Shown here one piece after another: positions 44,454-53,162 of a DNA stretch of 64,000 nucleotides (positions within the stretch are counted from its first letter, which is position 1; each line of letters opens with the position of its first letter). The stretch is from Nocardia fluminea (lineage in GTDB: Bacteria > Actinomycetota > Actinomycetes > Mycobacteriales > Mycobacteriaceae), in assembly GCF_002846365.1 (NCBI RefSeq), contig NZ_PJMW01000002.1, forward strand, positions 4,898,001 through 4,962,000, read 5' to 3'. The notes below the pieces were generated by a model. It had not been told where the DNA came from, searched no databases, and saw only the letters and a list, made by a program, of their open reading frames with translations. Both the position numbers and the translations under genes were made by a program.

Positions 44454-44588
44454 GTGTCGCAGACAGAGCCCGAGCCGCGGCCGGGCAGCGCATTCAGCTG
44501 GAACGAAGACTGGTCGGCTACCGTCGTCGGCCTCGTCCTGATCGGCCTCGTGTTGGTCGGGGCGATCCCGGATTGGCTGGTGCCGTGA
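44454..44588 (+). CDS. 44-residue single-helix membrane protein upstream of the YeiH transporter
   Basis: GTG at 44454 with AAGGAG 5 bases upstream; stop TGA at 44586-44588 shares its last base with the transporter ATG (TGATG). The product has a polar N-terminus, WNEDW, then one hydrophobic helix (SATVVGLVLIGLVLVGAIP) and ends DWLVP. Longer YeiH proteins often begin with a similar Trp-rich segment and helix, so this may be the detached first helix of the transporter rather than an unrelated protein. Confidence 0.7.
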   Translation: MSQTEPEPRPGSAFSWNEDWSATVVGLVLIGLVLVGAIPDWLVP

Positions 44589-45715
44589 TGGGGGAGACCG
44601 GGACGACATCGGAAACCGCGGCGTTGCAGGCGAATTCGCGGCCCGCGGTGAGTGACATCGTGGCGGGGATCCTGCTGGTACTCGCACTGGGCGCGTTGAC
44701 ACGATTCTTCGACACCCACGTTCCGCAGTGGGCGGCGGACACACCGTTCAAGCGGGTGGCGAAGACGGTCGAGTACCCGGTCTACGCGATCGCGATCGGG
44801 TTGATCGGCAATGTGGTCTCGGGCAGACTGGGTCTGCGCGACCGGCTTTCGGCCGGGTTCCGGACCGAGTTCTTCATCAAGACCGGCGTGGTGCTGCTCG
44901 GTGCTTCGATCAATCTGAAGATCCTGGTGACCGCCGCCGCTCCGTCGATCGTGCAGGCACTGGCGTTGATCACCATCGTGTTCGGGTTCACCTGGTGGTT
45001 CGGCGGGGTACTCGGACTCGACGACAAGCTGCGGGCGCTGCTGTCCTCGGCGGTGTCGATCTGCGGAGTGAGCGCGGCCATCGCGGCGGCGGGAGCGGTG
45101 CAGGCACGGCGCGAACAGATCGCCTACGCGGCGTCGCTGGTGATCATCTTCGCGCTGCCCTCGATCTTCCTGTTGCCCTGGCTCGCTGATGTTCTCGGGC
45201 TCTCCGACGCGGTGGCCGGTGCGTGGATCGGTGGCAATATCGACACCACCGCCGCGGTGGCGGCCGCGGGTGCGCTGGCGGGTGAGCAGTCGCTGCAGAT
45301 CGCGACGATCGTCAAGACCACGCAGAACGCGCTCATCGGTCTCGTGGCGATCGCGCTCACCGCCTGGTTCGCGTTCCGCGTGGATCGCACCGAAGGCGCC
45401 GCTCGTCCGAGTATCGGCGAATTCTGGGCCAGGTTCCCGAAATTCGTGCTCGGGTTCATCGCCGCCTCGGTCATCGGCACGCTGTATCTGCAATCGGTGG
45501 ACAAGAAGACCGGTGCCGCGCATATCGCTGTGATCAACGACCTGCGCACCTGGTTCCTGATCCTGGCCTTCGTGTCCATCGGCCTGGAGTTCTCGCTGCG
45601 TGGGCTGCGCGAAGCGGGCTGGCGGCCGATCGTGGTCTTCGGATCGGCCGCGGTCGTGAATCTCGCTGTCGGTCTGGGCCTTTCGGTGCTGCTGTTCCGC
45701 GACTTCGCGGTCTGA
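44588..45715 (+). CDS. YeiH/UPF0324-family putative sulfate exporter
   Basis: A 375-residue polytopic membrane protein with about ten helices. Family signatures: EFFIKTGVVLLGASINLKIL, SSAVSICGVSAAIAAAGAVQ, GAWIGGNIDTTAAVAAAGAL and TTQNALIGLVAIAL. The family (PF03601) is described as putative sulfate exporters; substrate unproven. ATG at 44588 overlaps the stop of the 44-residue one-helix gene. Confidence 0.85.
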   Translation: MGETGTTSETAALQANSRPAVSDIVAGILLVLALGALTRFFDTHVPQWAADTPFKRVAKTVEYPVYAIAIGLIGNVVSGRLGLRDRLSAGFRTEFFIKTGVVLLGASINLKILVTAAAPSIVQALALITIVFGFTWWFGGVLGLDDKLRALLSSAVSICGVSAAIAAAGAVQARREQIAYAASLVIIFALPSIFLLPWLADVLGLSDAVAGAWIGGNIDTTAAVAAAGALAGEQSLQIATIVKTTQNALIGLVAIALTAWFAFRVDRTEGAARPSIGEFWARFPKFVLGFIAASVIGTLYLQSVDKKTGAAHIAVINDLRTWFLILAFVSIGLEFSLRGLREAGWRPIVVFGSAAVVNLAVGLGLSVLLFRDFAV

Positions 45716-45716
45716 G

Positions 45717-45731
45717 TGCCCGCCGCGGGCA
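45717..45731. terminator. Short hairpin between convergent genes
   Basis: TGCCCG (45717-45722) and CGGGCA (45726-45731) form a 6-bp stem with a CCG loop in the 19-base gap between the YeiH and SnoaL-like stops. Confidence 0.4.
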
Positions 45732-45734
45732 GCC

Positions 45735-46136
45735 TCAGGAATCAGCCCGGCTGCTCGCGGTCGCCTCGGCCTTGATCTGTTCGAACTGCGCGCCCATCCG
45801 CGCGGCCAGGGCATTCGCGGCCGACAGCGGCCGGACCATCACCATCAGTTCGTCGATCTTGCCGTCCTCGTCGAGGTGGACGAAATCGCACCCGGTGAGT
45901 TGCTTGCCGTCCACCGTGGCCTCGAACACCAGGGCGTGGTCGCGGCCCTCGCCGATCTCGCGCACGTAGCGGAAATCTTCGAAGACGCGGATCACCGCGC
46001 GCAGGATGGCCGCGGTGATGGCCTTGCCGGGATAGGGCTGGAAGGCGACGGGGCTGGTGAATACCACATTCTCGGCCAGTAATGCCTCGATGGCCGCGTC
46101 GTCGCGTGCTTCGACCGCCGTGCGGAACGGATGCAT
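45735..46136 (-). CDS. SnoaL/NTF2-like protein
   Basis: A 133-residue NTF2-fold protein: VEARDDAAIEALLAENVVFT at the N-terminus, GKAITAAILRAVIRVFEDFR, and ALVFEATVDGKQLTGCDFVH with a conserved Asp-rich tail HLDEDGKIDELMVMVRP. Such proteins act as small isomerases or hydrolases or simply bind ligands. Stands alone, opposite to its flanks. Confidence 0.75.
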   Translation of the reverse strand: MHPFRTAVEARDDAAIEALLAENVVFTSPVAFQPYPGKAITAAILRAVIRVFEDFRYVREIGEGRDHALVFEATVDGKQLTGCDFVHLDEDGKIDELMVMVRPLSAANALAARMGAQFEQIKAEATASSRADS

Positions 46137-46205
46137 CTGTCAGCTCACCTCATATTCAACGAGTTGCATAGGGTGCGCGTAGCTTAACCCGGACAGTGAG
46201 TGCGG

Positions 46206-47105
46206 TCACACGTCTTCGGGGAGACGTTCTGTCACCAGGTCGGCAGGGACCGGGGCCTGGACCGGCCACCCCGGGTAGGGCGGCGGCGTACCGCCGTACT
46301 CCGGGCACAGAGGCTTGAAATCGCAGAACTTGCACATCGAGTTGCGCGTGGGCGGGAAGTCCCCGGTTCGGCCCGCGTCGATGATGGCCTGCCAGAGCGC
46401 GGTGAGGATGCGCTGGAACCGATCCAGTTCCTCGCGCTCGGGTGTGTAGGTGAGAACGTTCTTGTCGGCCAGATAGATCAGGCGCAGCTGAGCCGGAACG
46501 ATGTCGCGGGTGCGCAGGATCATCAGGGCGTAGAACTTGAGCTGGAACAGCGCGCGCGCTTCGTGCAGCGGGCCGGGGGAGCGACCGGTCTTGTAGTCGA
46601 CCACGCGCAGCAGGCCGTTGGGCGCCACGTCGATACGGTCGACGAAACCGCGCAGCGGAATATCGCCGTCGAGGTCGACCTCGACTCGTTCCTCCAGTGC
46701 GTGCGGCTCGAATCGCCGTGGGTCCTCCAGCTCGTAATAGCTCGCGACCAGCTTGCGCACCTCGTCGAACAGCGCCTCCGGTCCACCCTCGGCGACGAGC
46801 TCGTCCACCCCGTCGCGCTCCGCGCGCACTCGGTCCCACGCGCCGGGAACCAGCGCCGCCGCGCGCGCCGGCTGACGTTCGGCCGCGGGCAACCCGAACA
46901 GGTCCTCCAGCACCGCGTGCACCACGGTCCCGCGCACCGCCGCGCGCGACGGCGGTTCCGGCACCCGATCGATCGCACGCAACCGGTACTTCAGCGGACA
47001 CTGCTTGAAATCGCTTGCCCGCGAAGGGGACAACGCCGGACGCGACCGATGCACCGGAGCGTCGGCGGTGTCGTCGGCCAGGGGCACGGACAAGGGCACT
47101 GACAT
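46206..47105 (-). CDS. RecB-family PD-(D/E)XK exonuclease-like protein
   Basis: A 299-residue nuclease of the RecB/Cas4-like family. Active-site features are RGTVVHAVLEDLFGLP (His), GFVDRIDVAPNGLLRVVDYK and the catalytic TGR that follows. One Cys near the N-terminus (FKQCPLKYRL) and three near the C-terminus (MCKFCDFKPLCPEY) could hold an Fe-S cluster. ATG at 47105. It corresponds in position to Rv2119, beside trmI, with 123 bases between divergent starts. Probably DNA repair. Confidence 0.85.
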   Translation of the reverse strand: MSVPLSVPLADDTADAPVHRSRPALSPSRASDFKQCPLKYRLRAIDRVPEPPSRAAVRGTVVHAVLEDLFGLPAAERQPARAAALVPGAWDRVRAERDGVDELVAEGGPEALFDEVRKLVASYYELEDPRRFEPHALEERVEVDLDGDIPLRGFVDRIDVAPNGLLRVVDYKTGRSPGPLHEARALFQLKFYALMILRTRDIVPAQLRLIYLADKNVLTYTPEREELDRFQRILTALWQAIIDAGRTGDFPPTRNSMCKFCDFKPLCPEYGGTPPPYPGWPVQAPVPADLVTERLPEDV

Positions 47106-47201
47106 GTTTCGCAGGGTAACCGCAGCCACCGACACGCCGCCCGGCCACCGCGAAACAGCTGACCCCGTCGATCGCGCGGATCGCCGCGCCTGGCAGGCTG
47201 A

Positions 47202-48062
<861 letters not shown>

Positions 48063-49343
48063 TCACGCACGGGTGAGCAGGCGGGCGGCGAGCAACGCGG
48101 CCGCCGCGCCTGCGAACCAGAGCCCACCGTCCACGGTGAGGCCCCATCGGGTGGCCTGCAGAATCGCGATCCCGGCCGCGATCCCGGCGAGCACGGTGGC
48201 GGCCGAGCGCACGCCGCGCACCGGGGCGACCGGCTCGTCCCACCAGCGCAGCGGGGTGTTCTCCAGGCCGCGCAGGCCAAGGAACAGCGCGCCGGTGAGC
48301 AGGCCGGTCGCGGTGAGCTGCACTGCGGTGAGCAGCCAGAACCCCGACTCGGTCGGTGCGGCGCGGTCGGCGCCGGCCAGGTGGCTGAGCGCCAGCACGG
48401 TGAGCAGGGCGGGCATGTGCCACAGATACAGCGTCATGGCGCCGGTGTTGCCGATGACCGTCAGCCACCAGACGCGCGGGCGTGCGGCGAGACGGCGCAG
48501 CCGCGGCGCCACGGCCACGGCGGCACAGCACAGCATCACCGCGTGCCCGGCCAGCAGCAGCGAGGGCGGCGCCAGATTCGACAGCCGTTGCCCCGGCACG
48601 GTGACCATGCTCACCTCGTACGGGCCGACCAGCACCAGCAGCGCATCGGCGACCAGCACGACACCGGCCAGCACCGCGGCGGTACGCCGGCGCAGCAGAC
48701 CGCGCAGATACCCGATCCCGAGGACCGCGGGCACCAGCCAGACGAACATGTTGAGGTAGCCGAGCTCCGCCGGCCCGCCGGTGAGCCGCACCGCGTCGAC
48801 GATCGCCGTGACGACCACGATCGCCGCCACCCCGGTGAACATCCGGCCGGCGCTGGTGATCCGCGCCGCGAGCAAGGGCACGAACGCCAGCACCGTCAGG
48901 TATGTCCCGAGAAACCACAGCAGCTGCACACTCGTCACCGCGAGCGGACGGTGCCACCCCGGCGCGAGGACGCGATCGGCCACCAGCAGCAGCGCCACCG
49001 AGGCGGCCAAGAAGTAGCCGAGCGGTCGTACCAGCCGTTGAGTCCGCCGGAAAAGCCAAGCGCCCCTTGATGTCCCGGGCCCGATACCGCGTGCACCCGC
49101 GGCCACACCCGCGAAGAAGAACAGCGGAAGCACCTGCAGTGCCCAGGTGAGCGGGCGCAGCATCGGCAGATCGGCGAGCACATTGCCGAAGTGCACCTCG
49201 GTGCCCGACACCGACACGGTCAGCATCAGGCAGTGACCGGCGACGACCACCACCAGCGACGAGATCCGCAGCAGATCCAGGAACCGGTCACGATCAGCCG
49301 GGGTGTTCGCGGCGACCACCGCGACACTGGGAACAACGCTCAT
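48063..49343 (-). CDS. Membrane acyltransferase (acyltransferase-3 family)
   Basis: A 426-residue polytopic protein with about ten helices. The N-terminal RDRFLDLLRISSLVVVVAGH carries the conserved Arg and His of the acyltransferase-3 family, and LPLFFFAGVAAG and YLWHMPALL are further family features. It would add acyl groups to a cell-envelope sugar or lipid. Starts at 49343. Bases 49344-49547 hold nothing I can identify. Confidence 0.8.
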   Translation of the reverse strand: MSVVPSVAVVAANTPADRDRFLDLLRISSLVVVVAGHCLMLTVSVSGTEVHFGNVLADLPMLRPLTWALQVLPLFFFAGVAAGARGIGPGTSRGAWLFRRTQRLVRPLGYFLAASVALLLVADRVLAPGWHRPLAVTSVQLLWFLGTYLTVLAFVPLLAARITSAGRMFTGVAAIVVVTAIVDAVRLTGGPAELGYLNMFVWLVPAVLGIGYLRGLLRRRTAAVLAGVVLVADALLVLVGPYEVSMVTVPGQRLSNLAPPSLLLAGHAVMLCCAAVAVAPRLRRLAARPRVWWLTVIGNTGAMTLYLWHMPALLTVLALSHLAGADRAAPTESGFWLLTAVQLTATGLLTGALFLGLRGLENTPLRWWDEPVAPVRGVRSAATVLAGIAAGIAILQATRWGLTVDGGLWFAGAAAALLAARLLTRA

Positions 49344-49547
49344 GCCGGAACGATCGCAGATTCCGCGCCACGGACACAGCGCGGAACTACTTCGATCCCC
49401 GAGTGGAATTACGTGGACACGACCGCGAGCCGCGGGAACGGCCTGCGGTGATCGACCCGGTGCGGGTGATCTTGTGTCCTACGTGCCGCGCAGAGCGATG
49501 TCACGGCCCGAGGGGTACTCGCGGACCATCCGGGCCGCGCCGATCGA

Positions 49548-50078
49548 TCAGGCGGGCGTGCAGGGTGCCTGCGCGAAGCCCAGCAGCAGGCAGCCACTGG
49601 TGTCGGAGAGCTTCCAGGTGCCGCCCTCCTGCTGCCAGGTGACGGGGAAGGCGGGCGCCGTGCCGTGCGGAGAGGTGATCGTCACATCCGCGGTGGCGGT
49701 GTCACCGCTGGTCGTGACGTTGTCGACCGCGAAGGTCAGGGTGTAGCCGGCGAGCATGCCGTTCATCTGATCGATGTTGGACTTGCGCGCGTCGCCGTTG
49801 ACGATCAGTTTCGCCTTGTCGTCGGTGGATACCCCGGGGTCGGCGAATTTGATGAGAGTCGCCTTCAGGGAATCGGCAGTGGGGGCGGCGGCGTTGTCAC
49901 CCGAAGGTGCCGGAGTTGCCGAAACGCTGGACGGAGCGGCGGCGATACTGGTACTGCTCGTGGTGGCATTCGTCGAGGCATCGTCGGAATCGCCGCAACC
50001 GGTCAGCCCGACGGTGACGGCGAGCGCCGCCGCGGCGGTGGCGACGGTGATGCGGATCGTGCGGGGAGGAAGGAGCAT
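49548..50078 (-). CDS. MTB12-like secreted lipoprotein (LppK position)
   Basis: A 176-residue lipoprotein. Signal segment with lipobox LTGCG near residue 28, a Thr/Ser/Ala spacer, then a domain (SLKATLIKFADPGVSTDDKA; TLTFAVDNVTTSGDTATADV; WKLSDTSGCLLL) resembling low-molecular-weight antigen MTB12/CFP-2. It lies divergent from arc as lppK (Rv2116) does in M. tuberculosis. ATG at 50078 with AAAGG upstream; a longer frame is rejected. Confidence 0.8.
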   Translation of the reverse strand: MLLPPRTIRITVATAAAALAVTVGLTGCGDSDDASTNATTSSTSIAAAPSSVSATPAPSGDNAAAPTADSLKATLIKFADPGVSTDDKAKLIVNGDARKSNIDQMNGMLAGYTLTFAVDNVTTSGDTATADVTITSPHGTAPAFPVTWQQEGGTWKLSDTSGCLLLGFAQAPCTPA

Positions 50079-50110
50079 GGACAGCAACCTTTCGACTCGT
50101 TGGGCGAGTG

Positions 50111-50139
50111 CCCCGTACGGGGTGTTAGGGGAGCCTAAC
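50111..50139. promoter_or_regulatory. Two adjacent palindromes in the lipoprotein/arc divergent region
   Basis: CCCCGTACGGGG (50111-50122) is a perfect 12-base palindrome; GTTAGG-GGAG-CCTAAC (50124-50139) follows directly. They lie 33-61 bases before the lipoprotein ATG and about 130 bases before arc. The second resembles iron-box half sites but with the wrong spacing. Confidence 0.5.
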
Positions 50140-50265
50140 AGGTGCGAATGTGTGGTTGATGTCGTACCGACCGTACAAGATGTGATCACGACGAAACCAT
50201 GTCGGAAAGCGAGAACGGACCGCGCCCGGTAGCGTTGATAGACCGGGACTGGGAGGAGCAGCATC

Positions 50266-52026
50266 ATGAGCCCCAACGAGAATTCGGATTCGGCGGCCTG
50301 GCGAGAGCTCGAGGCGGTACGCGCCGAGTCGGCTGCTCTTCGCAGGCAACTCGCCGATTCGCCGGATCGCGCACGCGAATTGGAAGCCAGGATCGATTCG
50401 CTGACCATCCGCAACGGCAAGTTGATGGACACGCTCAAAGAAGCGCGTCAACAGCTGATCGCGTTGCGTGAGGAAGTCGATCGCCTCGGCCAGCCGCCGA
50501 GCGGATACGGCATCGTCATCCACGCCTACGAGGATCAGACGGTCGACGTCTTCACCTCCGGTCGCAAGATGCGCCTCACCTGCTCGCCCAACATCGACGC
50601 CGACGCACTGGAATACGGCCAGACCGTGCGCCTCAACGAGGCGCTCACCGTCGTCGAGGCGGGCAACTTCGACGCCATCGGCGAAATCGGCACGCTGCGC
50701 GAGATTCTCGACGACGGCAGGCGCGCCCTCGTGGTCGGTCACGCCGACGAGGAGCGGGTGGTGTGGCTCTCGGGTCCGCTGTCCAAGATCGCCGAATACG
50801 ACGACATGGCCGACCCCGATTCGCCGATTCGCAAACTGCGCCCTGGTGATTCGCTGCTGGTCGACACCAAGGCCGGCTTCGCGTTCGAGCGCGTTCCCAA
50901 GGCCGAGGTCGAAGACCTTGTGCTGGAAGAGGTTCCCGACGTCGACTACACCGACATCGGTGGTCTCGGCCGTCAGATCGAGCAGATCCGCGACGCGGTG
51001 GAACTGCCGTTCCTGCACAAGGATCTGTTCCGCGAGTACGCGCTGCGCCCGCCCAAGGGCGTGCTGCTCTACGGTCCGCCCGGCTGCGGTAAGACGCTGA
51101 TCGCCAAGGCGGTGGCCAACTCCCTCGCCAAGAAGATCGCCGAATCGCGTGGTCAGGATGCCAAGGAAGCCAAGTCGTTCTTCCTCAACATCAAGGGCCC
51201 CGAGCTGCTCAACAAGTTCGTGGGCGAGACCGAGCGTCACATCCGGATCATCTTCCAGCGGGCCCGGGAGAAGGCCTCCGAGGGCACCCCGGTGATCGTG
51301 TTCTTCGACGAGATGGACTCGATCTTCCGCACCCGCGGTTCCGGTGTCTCCTCCGATGTGGAGACCACCGTTGTGCCGCAGCTGCTTTCGGAGATCGACG
51401 GTGTGGAGGGCCTCGAGAACGTCATCGTGATCGGTGCGTCCAACCGCGAGGACATGATCGACCCCGCGATCCTGCGGCCGGGCCGTCTCGATGTGAAGAT
51501 CAAGATCGAGCGCCCCGACGCGGAATCGGCGCAGGACATCTTCTCGAAGTACCTCACCGAGACGCTGCCGCTGCACGAGAGCGATCTGCGCGAGTTCGAC
51601 GGCGACAAGCAGGCGTGCGTCGAGGCGATGATCGAGAAGGTCGTCGAGCGGATGTACGCCGAGAGCGACGACAACCGGTTCCTGGAGGTCACCTACGCCA
51701 ACGGTGACAAGGAGGTCCTGTACTTCAAGGACTTCAACTCCGGCGCGATGATCCAGAACATCGTGGACCGGGCGAAGAAGTACGCGATCAAGTCGGTGCT
51801 CGACACGGGTAACCCGGGTCTGCGGATCCAGCACCTGTTCGACTCGATCGTCGACGAGTTCGCCGAGAACGAGGACCTGCCCAACACCACCAATCCCGAT
51901 GACTGGGCCCGGATCTCGGGCAAGAAGGGTGAGCGGATCGTTTACATCCGCACGCTCGTCACCGGCAAGAACGCCTCGGCCAGCCGGGCGATCGACACCG
52001 AGTCCAACACCGGTCAGTACCTGTAG
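50266..52026 (+). CDS. arc: Proteasome-associated AAA ATPase ARC/Mpa
   Basis: A 586-residue ARC/Mpa ring ATPase. N-terminal coiled coil (about 10-60, [20 protein letters not shown]) that binds Pup, two OB folds (about 70-220), AAA domain with Walker [14 protein letters not shown] near 270 and Walker [13 protein letters not shown] near 343, arginine-rich sensor region, and the C-terminal GQYL tail that docks in the 20S proteasome. Starts at ATG 50266 after GGGAGGAGCAGC. In mycobacteria dop, pup and prcBA lie close downstream; here a small peptide gene and an unrelated cyclophilin come next. Confidence 0.96.
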   Translation: MSPNENSDSAAWRELEAVRAESAALRRQLADSPDRARELEARIDSLTIRNGKLMDTLKEARQQLIALREEVDRLGQPPSGYGIVIHAYEDQTVDVFTSGRKMRLTCSPNIDADALEYGQTVRLNEALTVVEAGNFDAIGEIGTLREILDDGRRALVVGHADEERVVWLSGPLSKIAEYDDMADPDSPIRKLRPGDSLLVDTKAGFAFERVPKAEVEDLVLEEVPDVDYTDIGGLGRQIEQIRDAVELPFLHKDLFREYALRPPKGVLLYGPPGCGKTLIAKAVANSLAKKIAESRGQDAKEAKSFFLNIKGPELLNKFVGETERHIRIIFQRAREKASEGTPVIVFFDEMDSIFRTRGSGVSSDVETTVVPQLLSEIDGVEGLENVIVIGASNREDMIDPAILRPGRLDVKIKIERPDAESAQDIFSKYLTETLPLHESDLREFDGDKQACVEAMIEKVVERMYAESDDNRFLEVTYANGDKEVLYFKDFNSGAMIQNIVDRAKKYAIKSVLDTGNPGLRIQHLFDSIVDEFAENEDLPNTTNPDDWARISGKKGERIVYIRTLVTGKNASASRAIDTESNTGQYL

Positions 52027-52036
52027 TCACGAGCAA

Positions 52037-52069
52037 CGAAGGCCGCGTCCCGGTGGGGCGCGGCCTTCG
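52037..52069 (+). terminator. Terminator after arc
   Basis: CGAAGGCCGCG (52037-52047) pairs perfectly with CGCGGCCTTCG (52059-52069) around an 11-base loop, 10 bases after the arc stop. Confidence 0.75.
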
Positions 52070-52110
52070 CGTTTCCGTTCACCTTTTTTCACCGAAACGC
52101 TGCGCGGCGG

Positions 52111-52136
52111 CAAGTGAATAGGGCACGCTTCACTTG
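52111..52136. promoter_or_regulatory. Inverted repeat in the promoter of the small peptide gene
   Basis: CAAGTGAA (52111-52118) and TTCACTTG (52129-52136) are perfect 8-base arms around TAGGGCACGC. It is 38 bases before the peptide ATG, in the space between the arc terminator and the peptide gene, a position expected for a regulator binding site. I cannot name the regulator. Confidence 0.6.
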
Positions 52137-52174
52137 TTCGTTTCATCTGATGAGGACTTACGAGGAGCGTTGTC

Positions 52175-52258
52175 ATGGCCGGTTCCGCCGCTGAATTGCT
52201 GACCGAGATCATCCTGCAGACCATCCAGAACCTGTTCAGTTCGATCAGCGCCAGCTGA
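52175..52258 (+). CDS. 27-residue amphipathic peptide of unknown function
   Basis: ATG at 52175 with GAGGAG (52162-52167) upstream; stop TGA at 52256-52258. The peptide begins MAGSAAELLTE and ends in a Ser-rich tail. Leu/Ile/Phe residues at 8, 9, 12, 13, 14, 17, 20, 21 and 24 follow a 3-4 spacing, giving one amphipathic helix with two Glu and no basic residue (net about -2). It is flanked by an inverted repeat upstream and a 23-bp terminator hairpin downstream, so it looks like an independent, strongly translated gene. It is too short and of the wrong sequence to be Pup. Size and helix resemble phenol-soluble modulins and small corynebacterial porins, but no homology is claimed. Confidence 0.7.
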   Translation: MAGSAAELLTEIILQTIQNLFSSISAS

Positions 52259-52271
52259 TCGAACCAGCTGC

Positions 52272-52320
52272 TGCGACGAGGGCCGCGTCTCCCGAAACGG
52301 GAGGCGCGGCCCTCGTCGCA
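52272..52320. terminator. Very stable bidirectional terminator hairpin
   Basis: TGCGACGAGGGCCGCG (52272-52287) pairs perfectly with CGCGGCCCTCGTCGCA (52305-52320); inside, after one T-G wobble, CTCCCG (52289-52294) pairs with CGGGAG (52298-52303) around AAA. The 23-bp hairpin lies between the peptide gene and the convergent cyclophilin gene. Confidence 0.85.
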
Positions 52321-52322
52321 GC

Positions 52323-53000
52323 TCAGCCCTGGGTGGTGGTCACCGCGTTGAAGACCACATCGGCCACCGGGGTGCCGTCGGCGCCGCCGCCCGCGACACC
52401 GGCGCCCGCGACGGTGGCCAGCGCGTCCATGCCCTGGGTGATGGTGCCGAAGGGGGTGTAGTTCGGGGGCAGCTGGGTGTCGCGGTAGACCAGGAAGAAC
52501 TGGCTGCCGTTGGTGCCGGGGCCCGCGTTGGCCATCGCGACGGTGCCCGCCGGGTAGACCGCGCCCGCGAGGTTCTCGTCGCCGAACTTGTACCCGGGGC
52601 CGCCCATGCCGGTGGCGGTGGGGTCGCCGCACTGGAGCACGAAGATGCCCTGGGTGGTGAGCCGGTGACAGCGGGTGTGGTCGAAGTAGCCCTCGCCGGC
52701 CAGGAAAGCGAACGAGTTCACCGTGCGCGGGGCGGCGGCATCGAGTGCGATCGTGACTGTGCCGCAGGTGGTTTCGAGGGTGGCGGTGTGGCTCGCGGCG
52801 GTGTCGATGGTGAGCGCCGGTTCGGTGGGCCACTGCTTGCCGTTGGGCTGACCCGCCGCGGCAGCTGCGCAGCCGGGGATCACGGCCTGATGATTCGGTA
52901 CGGTCTGCGCGGCGGGGGCCAGTGCCACCAGAGCGGCCGCGGCGATGCCGATACCGAAGAGCGCGCGAATGAAGGGTCGGTCCTGCGAAATGCTGGTCAC
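52323..53000 (-). CDS. Secreted cyclophilin-type peptidyl-prolyl isomerase
   Basis: A 225-residue exported cyclophilin. N-terminal signal (about 1-32, ALFGIGIAAAALVALAPAA) and possibly a cut at AQT; then a cyclophilin domain with TVNSFAFLAGEGYFDHTRCH, GPGYKFGDENL, VAMANAGPGTNGSQFFLVY and FGTITQGMDAL. GTG at 53000 has AGGAG 12 bases before. It may assist folding of exported proteins. Its product would work outside the cell. Confidence 0.88.
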   Translation of the reverse strand: MTSISQDRPFIRALFGIGIAAAALVALAPAAQTVPNHQAVIPGCAAAAAGQPNGKQWPTEPALTIDTAASHTATLETTCGTVTIALDAAAPRTVNSFAFLAGEGYFDHTRCHRLTTQGIFVLQCGDPTATGMGGPGYKFGDENLAGAVYPAGTVAMANAGPGTNGSQFFLVYRDTQLPPNYTPFGTITQGMDALATVAGAGVAGGGADGTPVADVVFNAVTTTQG

Positions 53001-53162
53001 CTTGGCGGGATCTCCTCGAGAGCGGTGCTACCGGACGATGTACCGCGCATCCTGCCAGTCACACCGGCCCGCGTGGGGAGAGACCACCGGATCCGGTCCG
53101 CTCGTCGTGTGATCGACACAGAATTCTGTGCTTCCGGTCCGAGGCGGGCGACAGGGTGTGCG

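Noticed and set aside
52175..52258. The small ORF after arc as pup
   Set aside because: Pup is about 64 residues and ends in Gly-Gly-Gln/Glu; this peptide has 27 residues and a Ser-rich end.
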